A stretch of DNA of 64,000 bases. Origin: Telmatactis stephensoni (taxonomy: Eukaryota > Cnidaria > Anthozoa > Actiniaria > Isophelliidae). The position numbers were made by a program, and so were the translations under genes. How positions within the stretch are numbered: the stretch's first letter is position 1; each line of letters opens with the position of its first letter. The DNA lies in assembly GCA_029948255.1 (NCBI GenBank), contig JALIZF010001674.1:186001-250000 (forward strand). The letters are read 5' to 3'. This document shows, piece by piece, positions 1 to 9,535 of this stretch. The notes beneath the pieces are model-generated. The model was not told where the DNA came from. It saw only the letters and a program-made list of their open reading frames with translations, and searched no databases.

Positions 1-228
1 GAAGGAAATATCCACTTCTATGAAACCAAGATAAGGAACATCTTGTCCAGCGGCACCCTCTATCTTTAGAATATCTTGAAGCTGCTGGATAGGATTATTA
101 GAAAGGCACTCTTTATAAAAGCCTTCGCTTACGGTGGTAACCTGTGAACCGGTGTCAACTAATGCTAAGCAGGGTGTATTGTCTATATAACACATACTTA
201 CATTTACTTCGCCTAACAACTCTCTCAT
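1..228 (-). CDS. Ty3/gypsy retropepsin (aspartic protease), 3'-truncated by window edge
   Basis: Aspartic protease domain of a Ty3/gypsy-type retrotransposon; it would cleave the Gag-Pol polyprotein. The minus strand reads an open frame with the motif LVDTGSQVTTVSEGF, the retropepsin D-T-G-S active site, about 25 residues in. The frame continues off the left edge, where reverse transcriptase is expected. It lies in a different frame from the gag ORF beside it and is open upstream into gag, so expression by frameshifting or from an overlapping polyprotein is likely (inference). I placed the start at the first ATG of this frame after the gag stop, but this is only nominal. No internal stop is seen. 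Confidence 0.8.
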   Translation of the reverse strand, partial: MRELLGEVNVSMCYIDNTPCLALVDTGSQVTTVSEGFYKECLSNNPIQQLQDILKIEGAAGQDVPYLGFIEVDISF

Positions 229-233
229 GGGAC

Positions 234-695
234 TCACTGCCTCTGTGGATTGGCCCTCTGGTTGTCCCTTCGCAGGGGGCCCCTGTAGTTTGACGCCTTG
301 TTCTCCTTGGGTTGATCAGTCTGTCCAGCATTTTCTTTACGGTTCACTTCTTCCATCCGATCTATCCTTTCTAGGATCTTGTTTAGTAATTTATTTGTAT
401 CCTGTTGCTTCGATAACTTCTCCTCGATGGTTCTCATCCTTTTCGTCAATTCGTCCACTGCGCCATCAGTTTGGGCCTCTGCTTGCGGCATTGATACAAC
501 TCTTGGCGTCTTGTAGGTCTTGGCTCGTAAGCCATCTGACTCCTTAATCTCCTGTTCGATAGCTCTCAGCTCTGCTCTCAAAGTATCAAAGTCAAGGATC
601 ATCTCGTACTTGTAGCGGGCTGCGTTTCTTACCCTCTCATCTTTAAGCCCTGTCCATAGCTTACTCTTTAACATTTCGTTTGCCTGGTCCCACAT
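234..695 (-). CDS. Ty3/gypsy Gag-like protein
   Basis: Probable Gag of the same element as the adjoining protease. About 150 residues, rich in charged helix: an N-terminal block (MWDQANEMLKSKLW...) and a coiled-coil-like segment around residues 75-110 with many K, E and L. The C-terminus is basic and Q/R-rich. I see no CCHC zinc knuckle. The start chosen is the ATG of MWDQAN, which lies inside the presumed primer binding site just 3' of the LTR; a longer reading would begin within the LTR without an ATG. The assignment rests mainly on its position between LTR/PBS and a retropepsin, not on recognisable Gag homology. Confidence 0.65.
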   Translation of the reverse strand: MWDQANEMLKSKLWTGLKDERVRNAARYKYEMILDFDTLRAELRAIEQEIKESDGLRAKTYKTPRVVSMPQAEAQTDGAVDELTKRMRTIEEKLSKQQDTNKLLNKILERIDRMEEVNRKENAGQTDQPKENKASNYRGPLRRDNQRANPQRQ

Positions 696-704
696 CGGGC
701 GCCA
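687..704 (-). other. Primer binding site of gypsy element
   Basis: On the minus strand the LTR end (..TTTACA) is followed after one T by TGGCGCCCGATGTGGGAC. It starts with TGG, as expected for complementarity to a tRNA 3' CCA end, and resembles the TGGCGCC type of PBS used by many gypsy elements and retroviruses. The tRNA is not identified. Confidence 0.6.
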
Positions 705-705
705 A

Positions 706-996
706 TGTAAACTTTGAAAGTACAACAGGTTTTATTCGCTTACTTCAGTTCACAGTAGTTTTCATAAACTTCAGAGAGTCTATGTGTTGGGTCACTCCTA
801 TAGGATACGTCACCACCTTTTAGCCGGCCCCAAAACTCACACGCTCCAAGCTTGACCGGTCCTTCTATACAGAATGACGACCCAACCCCCAAGGGAACCC
901 CAAACACACACAAATGATAATACAAATAGCACGCACGTAGACAAGCACACACACAATGAACATACAACAAACAAACGCGAAGTCACTCGTGCTACA
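706..996 (-). mobile_element. 5' LTR of Ty3/gypsy element (partner LTR outside window)
   Basis: About 291 bp running TG..CA on the minus strand (TGTAGCACG ... AGTTTACA), next to the PBS and gag. The outer boundary at 996 comes from comparison with the second copy of the duplicated locus: homology to about 13720-13740 resumes at ACATATCTGTT, immediately outside the LTR. The partner LTR and the target duplication are off the left edge, so neither could be checked. Confidence 0.6.
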
Positions 997-1057
997 CATA
1001 TCTGTTGTAACACTTGTAACACACTATCTTCTTGCAATTTCAGCTTCGCGTTCTCAC

Positions 1058-1109
1058 CGTGATCCATGATTGTAACTTCGTGTGTAAACTTCGATATTTC
1101 GCCGTTCAT
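1058..1109 (-). CDS. Possible first coding exon of a neighbouring gene, copy 1
   Basis: An ATG-led stretch beginning MNGEISKFTHEVTIMDH is followed by a GTGAGAA splice-donor-like sequence. The same stretch occurs in the second copy of the duplicated locus at 13779-13831, with identical residues. In copy 1 the sequence farther 3' was interrupted by the gypsy LTR. I do not recognise the peptide, and no following exon was found, so this could also be untranslated conserved sequence of the duplication. Confidence 0.25.
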
Positions 1110-1804
1110 ACTGTATAAAGAGTGCTGTTAAATCAATGTTGTTAGCATTTGTTTTCATGATAGTTCAATACCCAGTTTGAGTCTTTGTAGTTCTATGCAT
1201 GTACTTTCTTTGACGGTCTTTGTAGCTGTTGTGGACTCGACCCTTTCCAGAAACGCTCGATATCTTTTAGTGTAGGCCTACCGCAATAGGCCTATGTGAT
1301 TGTATGTATAGCGTATTTGATTTATGAGACATCACGAGCTAGCCGTGGAAATCCACTTGTTAAAGCGCCTTCGGAGTCGAAAGAAGTAAAATTCCTTACA
1401 CAACCTTAAACACGGTATCATATACGCGGTAGAGACTTATTACAGCGTGCGCGCGCATACCAATTTGTAAAGGAAGAACAAGAACAACAAGATCGAGGAT
1501 TTAAAACTCGTTGGCCTATGCCCCATGAGTAAAAATATACCAATGTCATCTAGAATTCATTGCTTTGTCAATAAATGTAAATTATAATCACGAAGAAGTA
1601 AAGCGTTATCCTAAAATTTCAGTATCACTCAAAGTTTCAAGCAAGCACAGCTTCTGATTCTTACCCAGAATGAAGAGGAAATTATGGTGCAGAAAAACAC
1701 TTCACAAGAAAAAGATCAATTTTTTTGGATACCACCTTTGTCCTTTAAGTATACAGTGCCAAATAAAAATGTTGTTGTTGTTGTTGTTGTTGTTGTTAAT
1801 GTAC
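1110..1804. other. Intergenic or 3'-flanking DNA shared by both gene copies; (GTT)n at 1771-1797
   Basis: This stretch aligns closely with 13832-14518 of the second copy. It holds a GTT/AAC trinucleotide run (nine units here, six in copy 2) directly inside the donor of UEV exon 5, and a CG-rich GCGTGCGCGCGC block at about 1444. I could not find the further exons expected for a full TSG101 protein (proline-rich region, coiled coil, steadiness box). Confidence 0.5.
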
Positions 1805-4800
1805 CTGAAAGCCAGGTTGAGGGGGTGGGGTACACCCTGCTTGCTTGGCATACACTGGTGGCTCTTCAGCAAAGATACGGCAAAGTATTTGAACAAGTGT
1901 AGTCAAATCTGATGAGGTCTGGAAATAGTAGAAACAGAAAATTAATTAAAAGTATAAATTTCAAACCAAACAAATATTATCTCGCTACATGACATGTACA
2001 TGTATGTAGTGTACATTATGACCAAACACTTTTTTCCCTGCTGTCATTTAAAGGTATATATTATATAAAAGATGTATATTTAATTTTGACCAAGGTTATA
2101 ATGAATCTCTATTATAAGGAACATGCACTTACATGTTTCCATTCAGCTAAATATGGCATGTAAACTCTGCCTGTTTTATCAACATGTTTAGACACCTTGA
2201 TAGCCATTGTATTAGTAGGTCGCACATAAACTGTGGGAGGGTGAAATGGATGGCGCTCTTGTACTAACAAACATATTGGTATGTTGTATATAACACCTGC
2301 AATTGAATATATAATCAAAATTAATTAATTAAATCATACCAAACAGTGTATACAGCTGTACATTTTATGAAACTTTTTAGAACACAACAACTTGAATCTA
2401 GAATATTAAATCTGCACACAGTTGTCATTATAGGATATGGTAAAAATAAACTTGGTTACACTTCAAACATTTTTAGATTATGCAAGTACATTTCTATCCA
2501 AATTAAATATTTTCCCAATAACGAAGTCACAGTAGCACAAAGTGTACCTCTGAGTTTCGCAGGAATTGTTCCCACTAAAGCAAAAAGTTCCACTTCTCTT
2601 CCATCATTGTGTACTATAACAAATAAGTACAGGGTACATTCAGTATATAAGCAAAAGAGATCACAATACTAAGAGACTGAAACTGCTACTGTCTGCGCGA
2701 TGTGCTTGGCACTTAAGGTTATATTTAGTAACAGGAAGTTGACACCATTGTGTGTGTGTACAAACAATGAAAATCGATTGCCCTATGAGAAATAGTCCAG
2801 ACCCAGGCATCTATTTACCCCGCTCCGCTTCGGTAAAACAGAGTCCAGAAGAACTTGCATGAGCATGCGTTACATGGACCAATCAGATACCAAAAACGTT
2901 TGGTGTGACCTGGTTACAAGGCTATCGTTCAACATGGCTGCTGTTTATGAAGGGTTAGACAAAAGTTTATCTGAATTAAATCAGCTATATGGGGCTCATT
3001 TTGAAAACGAATTCATCGAAGCAGTTAAGTTTGCATTTACTTGTACAAAGCACACGTTTTTACCTAAATTCGAGCAAATCCAAGCCCTGTATGACTTGTC
3101 GAAAGGCCTTGTAACCAGGTCACACCAAACCTGTATGGTGTCTGATTGGTTCATGTGACGCATGCGCATGCAAGTTCTTCTGGATTCTGTTTTACCGAAG
3201 CGGAGTGGGGTAAAAAGAGGCCTGGGACTGGACTAGATGAGAAATGGTTCCTATCTGCAAGTGCACATAGAGATCAAATTCCATTATTTGAGCACCTTAC
3301 AAATGTCATACGGTGTATACTTGCTGTTGCAAAAACAACAACAACAAAGTAGTAGGAAAATTTTATAGTTTATCTTAGTATTATTGTAATTTTTTTAGGC
3401 ACGGCACGCCTGAAAATCAGTTCGTCTGAGTCGTCCACCGTGGGTAAATAAAGCTAATTGATTGATTAAAAGGACAGTTCTGGAACAGGTGCATACGGTG
3501 CACCCCCCCTCCCCGGACCCCTAGCCCGGTAGGGCTACCTCCCCTCCTGGGGTATGGGGTACAACCCCTCCCCTCTAGCCAGGTAGAGCTATCTCCCCTC
3601 CTGGGGTATGATGAGGTACGACCCCTCCCTCTCGAGCCCGGTAGGGCTACCCATCACCCAGCTAGGGTACGAGGATGGTACAACGGGGTATGAATGGGGT
3701 ACGAGCGCAGCGAGTTTCCGGTACAGAGAATACGAGGTACGATGACGTCATTGATGGTGCAATAATCACCAGTCGGGCAAGCATTTTTCCTCGCTTTTGA
3801 ATCCTCCTAATTCTTAAATGGGATCCAATTAATATATTTCTTCTAATTCTTAAAAGGTATCCAATTAAAGAAGAAGTAAAAGTTTTCATATTTTTAGATT
3901 TTCTAAACATAGCCATGCGTGACGGCTATTATTTTTGAAACGGCCATCTGCAAATCTATTGTTTTAAACTCGTGTTTATAGTTTGTACAAGAATTATAAA
4001 CTAGAATTGGAAGTTCCAGAGTCATTTATTCAATTCATTCCAAGGGTAAACATTACAATCAAAATTATTGTTTTAAAAGACATGAGTGTCAGGATCTCAT
4101 ATCATTTACACTGTATTTTGAGTCACTAGTTTATGTCTAGAACTTATGCAAATTTCACCAAACGCTCTGTCTCATTTGTTTATTTAAGGCTCGTTCATTG
4201 TTTACATAGTTGTCAGAAGTCCACGTGCCTTTTCGTTCGCCAATTTTATGTCTAGTTTATGTCTAGAACTTATGCAAATTTCACCAAACGTTCTGTCTCA
4301 TTTGTTTATTTAAGGCTCGTTCAGGATAGGATAGGATAGGATAGGATAGGATAGGATAGGATAGGATAGGATAGGATAGGATAGGGTAGGATAGGATAGG
4401 AGAGGAGAGGAGAGGAGAGGAGAGGAGAGCTAGATTCTACACTAGTATCAGTCTAGCTAGATTCTAGTTAGATTCTCGGTCGATGTAAGGTCGATGTAGG
4501 GTCGATGTAGGGTTGATGTAGGGTAGATGTAGGGTCGATGTGGGGTCGATGACAACATAATTATACTGGATGATCTGATGACCAAGACGACAGACAGTCC
4601 TGTGATAACTCCATAACTAGAATCTAATTAGAATCGAATCTGATCTGATCTGATCTGATCTGATCTGATCTGATCTGATCTGATCTGATCTGATCTGATC
4701 TGATCTGATCTGATCTGATCTGATCTGATCTGATCTGATCTGATCTGATCTGATCTGATCTGATCTGATCTGATCTGATCTGATCTGATCTGATCTGATC

Positions 4801-7800
4801 TGATCTGATCTGATCTGATCTGATCTGATCTGATCTGATCTGATCTGATCTGATCTGATCTGATCTGATCTGATCTGATCTAATCTAATCTAATCTAATT
4901 AGAATCTAATCTAATCTAATCTAATTAGAATCTAATCTAATCTAGTCTAATCTAATCTAATCTAGTCTAGTCTAGTCTAGTCTAGTCTAGTCTAGTCTAG
5001 TCTAGTCTAATAAAAGAACAATTATTTCAAATTAGTTATGAGTACAACTGACTGCAGCAGAATCTTTGTTAGTCTAGTCTAGTCTAGTCTAGTCTAGTCT
5101 AGTCTAGTCTAGTCTAGTCTAGTCTAGTCTAGTCTAGTCTAATCATCCTATCTTATCCTATCCTATCCTATCCTACCCTATCCTATCCTATCCCATCCCA
5201 TCCCATCCCATCCCATCCCATCCCATCCCATCCCATCCCATCCCATCCCATCCCATCCCATCCCATCCTATCCTATCCTATCCTATCCTATCCTATCCTA
5301 TCCTATCCTATCCTATCATGTTTGATAAGACCAATTTATGTCGGCCTACCACAGGGAGACCGAAAAACCGTTTGGATATTTGTTGGTGGATAATAAACCC
5401 GACACATTAGCGGACGGGGTTACATCAGGTCGTGGTCAGTTCGATAGTGTACCCTCAAAAGAGCAAATGCGTCGAAGGAAACTGACGGGACTACAGCAAC
5501 AACAAGAAGAAATCAACAAAACTTAATCATGTATACCTCTTGAGACAATAGATAGAAATAGAGACTGAACCAGTTACAGTTGGCTGGAAAGAAATCCAGC
5601 CTTTTTACCAGAAACCTCTCAAATTATTAAAGATAAAGTTAAAGTCATCCCAATGTATTGAAAAGGGACAGAATATTAACACTAAAAGGATGTAAAATTG
5701 GCGAACGAAAAGACACCTGGTCTTCTGACAACTATGTAAACAATGAACGAGCCTTAAATGAACAAATGAGACAGAACGTTTGATGACATTTGCATAAGTT
5801 CTAGACATAAACTAGTAACTCAAAATACAGTGTAAATGATATGAGATCCTGACACTCATGTCTTTTAAAACTATAATTTTGATTGTAATGTTTACCCTTG
5901 GAATGAATTGAATAAATAGAGCTTTTCCGTACTATGGCCTTACAAATGTAAAATATCAATTCATGACCTTATGTATGCAAATGAGGGCCTTTTTGTGGGT
6001 AGAATAAAAGATCTTTTGTTGCAAAAGCTTTCGCGAATACTGAATCGCGAATATTTACACGAGTATACAATATTTTATTTATTACGCGCTCGTAATTTCT
6101 TCAAATAATTTAAAAGAAAGAAATTCGGTACTATAATGCTTTTGGGAGGAACTGAGGAAAAACCACAAAAAAGTAAACGTACATGTATATCAACCTTTAT
6201 TTTCTCATATCAGGACATTACATATCATCACGTTTACGATTAAGTTTGGTCATAACATTGTTCATCATGTCCATGCTGGCCATAGCCTGTTGGCACATTT
6301 TCTTATGAGCTTCTTGTGCATCAGCTGTCATTTCCTTCAAGGATTTATTTTTTCGGGGGAAGAGTTTGAGTTTCGTCTTCATCATCTTCGCTAGACTCGT
6401 CGTTGGGGTCTTGAAAATGGCTCATTTTATCTTCTTTTCTCTGCAAAGGTGTACGCTTATGAGCATATCGCATGTGGCGCTGAACTGTCTCCTCGGCCAC
6501 GTTTTTCTTCGCGTCGTTGCCAACTCCTGGCATCTTTACCTGCGCACTTGCTTCCTTGAGAGCTTCGTTGACAATTCTTTTCATCCTTCTTTTGACTTTC
6601 TCTTTTTCTCCATTGAGGTAATATTCAACGACGCGAGAGTTCAAGGGAAACTTTTCAACATTATGTCTGACGAAGCGCACGACATCGTCCCAGCCCTGGC
6701 CTATCTTTTCATTGTATGCGTCCAAAATCAATTTTTTTTCGTCTTCGGTCACTCTTATTTTCATACGCTCGTTCTTTTCCTTGCTCTGCTGAAGTTCTAA
6801 GTCTTCTTCTGCATCAGATGGCACATCGAAAGGCCTCCAAAAACTGGGCATTTTTTGTGCTTCGCCTCAGTGTTTCAGCGAGTATTGTGAAGAGAGGAAC
6901 AGATTAACGCAATGAGATAATGTTGCTCCATTTTATATTGAAGGGGTGCCAATATTTGAGCGTGCTAAGTTTTGAGAATTAGCCCAAATATGTATACTTT
7001 CTTGTTCTTGAAATTAACAAGTTTTGTTTTGAAATTAACAAGATTTGTACATTTGCATGTTTTCTGTGTGTGTGCTGAAGCAACAATAGGGTTTATTGTA
7101 CAGTTGTGCGTGCTAAAATGCACACACTTCCACTTCCTTCTGTTTTTGCATTGATCTTCCAAGGTATAATTGTTTTATGGCGCCATTTTCATTCACAAAT
7201 TACGTGGCCTACTAACCGAGTGTTACGCGACACTTTTCCATGCATTTCATACTCCCAGTGATTTTGTAGTCTATTAATAAGTTTGGCAAGGGACTTTTTG
7301 TGACGTAGATTTCTTATGACAATTTTGTTATGGCTAGTTGTTGGACCTCGCATGGGCAGGACCAACTGCACAAAAATGTGCTAGCCTAGGCATTCATCCT
7401 AGATTTTATATTTCATCTTAGTTCTAGATATGTAGGTTCGGAATAGTCCCAAGCCTTTACCAAATGGTTTTGTAGGTTTAGTACGTTAATGTGTGAAAGA
7501 ATTTTAGAGTATATTCCAGTTTTTACATTATGACGCAGTTATAAGGTGTGATTAAAATTCGAGCAAGATTGACACTTAGAAAGTAGAGTCCATAGTACAA
7601 ATGAGACTCCATGATCAAGGTTGTGCAAGAAAGTTTTATTGGCCGGTCCGGAACTGGAGATTCGGGTGTGCACCTTGATTGAATAGGCCTGACAGTGTAA
7701 CGTGAGTCTTGTTTGGGTTATGGCTCTCTACCTGTTACTAGACATACCTGTGTAATCATCTTTGTAAGTTAGTTGGTGGCTAATGTTTAGCAGTTGTCAG

Positions 7801-9496
7801 TAGTGAACATATTTGTGTATCAAGATTTAAGGAACTTTAAATACAAAGGCCCACAAATTAACAAAGGTATGGTTTGATGTTGCCGTCAAGGTGATCCCGG
7901 ACTAGTTCCGTAACACGAGAGTGGAATTCCATGAGAAATACTTGGCCCGAATTTCCTAATGCAGTAGGGTGTATAGATGTCACGCCACACGAAATCTACA
8001 CTCCATCCAATGAACCACAGAGGAACTTTTACAGCGGTCATAGACATTACCATCTATTAAGCACTCAAAGGATTTGCGACAACAGCGGGCATATCCGTTT
8101 CCTGCAAAGTGGATTCCTGGGAAGCACCCACGACGCCCAGAGTTTTCGTCTCATGGCAAGCATTGGGCCTGGTACCAACCATGATCTACCTCCCGGTGTT
8201 GTTCTTCTAGCAGATAAAGGCTATCCAGATGTCCCGCCCTTATTGACACCCTTCAGAAAAGTACAGATCAGGACGCCTTAGAACTAACAGGAAGAGGAGA
8301 AACGCAGAAACGCACAACGATTCAATCGTGAACTGTCTAGGAAGAGAATTATAATAGAACACGTTTTCAAACAGTTGAAAGATTTTCACTGCGTTTCAAG
8401 TATGAGCATTTGGCGCCAAGAAAGGTGGCTTCTCCCCGTAGTTATAGAATTTTGTACTTTTCTAACAGAGCGCTGAATGTCCCTCTGAAAATATTTAAAA
8501 AAAGTAAAAGAAGACTGCGTAATAAATAAAAAATTTGTATACCCTTGTAAATATTCGCCATTGAAAAAAATAAAGCTTTTGCAACAAAAGATCTTTTATT
8601 CTAGCCATAATAAGCCCCTCATTTGCATACATAAGGTCATGAGTTGATATTGTACATTTTTAAGGTCATAGTGCGGAAAAGCTCTAATGACTCTGGAACT
8701 CCGGACTCTGGACTCTGGGGCTCGCGGATTTTTTTCCGAGCATTTTCAATTCTACACAAGTTACTATATTTCATTTCTCTGGGTGGTTGGTTGGTTCACT
8801 GACTCTGGAACTTCCAATTCTAGTTTCTAATTCTTGTACAAACTATACACACGAGTTTAAAACAATAGATTTGCAGATGGCCGTTTCAAAAATAATAGCC
8901 GTCACGCATGGCTATGTTTAGAAAATCTAAAAATATGAAAACTTTTACTACTTCTTTAATTGGATGCCATTTAAGAATTAGAAGAAATATATTAATTGGA
9001 TCCCATTTAAGAATTAGGAGGATTCAAAAGCGAGGAAAAATGCTTGCCCGGCTGGTGATTATTGCACCATCAATGACGTCATCGTTCTCTGTACCGGAAA
9101 CTCGCTGCGCTCGTACCCCATTCATACCCCGTTGTACCATCCTCGTACCCTAGCTGGGTGATGGGTAGCCCTACCGGGCTCGAGAGGGAGGGGTCGTACC
9201 TCATCATACCCCAGGAGGGGAGATAGCTCTACCTGGCTAGAGGGGAGGGGTCGTACCCCATACCCCAGGAGGGGAGGTAGCCCTACCGGGCTAAGGGTCT
9301 GGGGAGGGGGGGGGGTGCACCGTATGCACCTGTTCCAGAACTGTCCTTTTCGTACTACTCAACAACAACAACAGGCCTTAAGTGCCAAGCACGTCAAGCT
9401 GCAGACCTAAATCCACAAGTTTCGCTCCCTTAGTATTACGATCTTTTGATAAACATGAATCACTCAATTCATCACCAGCAGCACCACAACCATCAC

Positions 9497-9535
<39 letters not shown>

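Larger units (their letters stand above)
5918..8685. mobile_element. PIF/Harbinger-type DNA transposon, 2.8 kb, decayed
   Basis: Nested in the right arm of the 6-kb foldback element. Inverted repeats of about 118 bp start AGAGCTTTTCCG and include ATGCAAATGAGG and AAAAGATCTTTTGTTGCAAAAGC. The left foldback arm (about 4022-4050) shows the empty site GAATAAATGACTC, giving a 3-bp target duplication AAT (5915-5917 and 8686-8688). Three-base duplications, a DDE transposase and a second ORF with opposite orientation are the hallmarks of PIF/Harbinger. The usual TWA duplication is not matched exactly. Confidence 0.85.
3348..9359. mobile_element. 6.0-kb foldback element with long inverted arms and satellite core
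   Basis: This insertion splits intron 2-3 of UEV copy 1; sister copy 2 reads through at about 24120-24155. Its ends are AGTAGTAGGAAAA and TTTTCGTACTACT. The arms (3348-4260 and 5690-9359 without the nested element) include GGACAGTTCTGGAACAGG and the blocks TAGCCCGGTAGGGCTACC. The target is a CAA microsatellite, so the target duplication cannot be read. The core at about 4320-5320 consists of pentanucleotide satellites that are themselves inverted (AGGAT-type left, ATCCT-type right). No transposase belongs to this element itself; a Harbinger element is nested in its right arm. Confidence 0.8.

Noticed and set aside
1670..1912. Plus-strand ORFs with runs of Leu or Val
   Set aside because: They are translations of the GTT trinucleotide run and lie antisense to UEV exon 5.
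2859..2933. Longer start (MSMRYMDQSDTKN..) for the helicase-like ORF
   Set aside because: The first 25 codons lie entirely in the terminal inverted repeat; the second ATG gives the family-like N-terminus MAAVYEGLD.
4636..5318. CRISPR-like or telomeric repeat array
   Set aside because: Units are 5 bp without spacers, so a simple satellite; they do not match TTAGGG-type telomere repeats.
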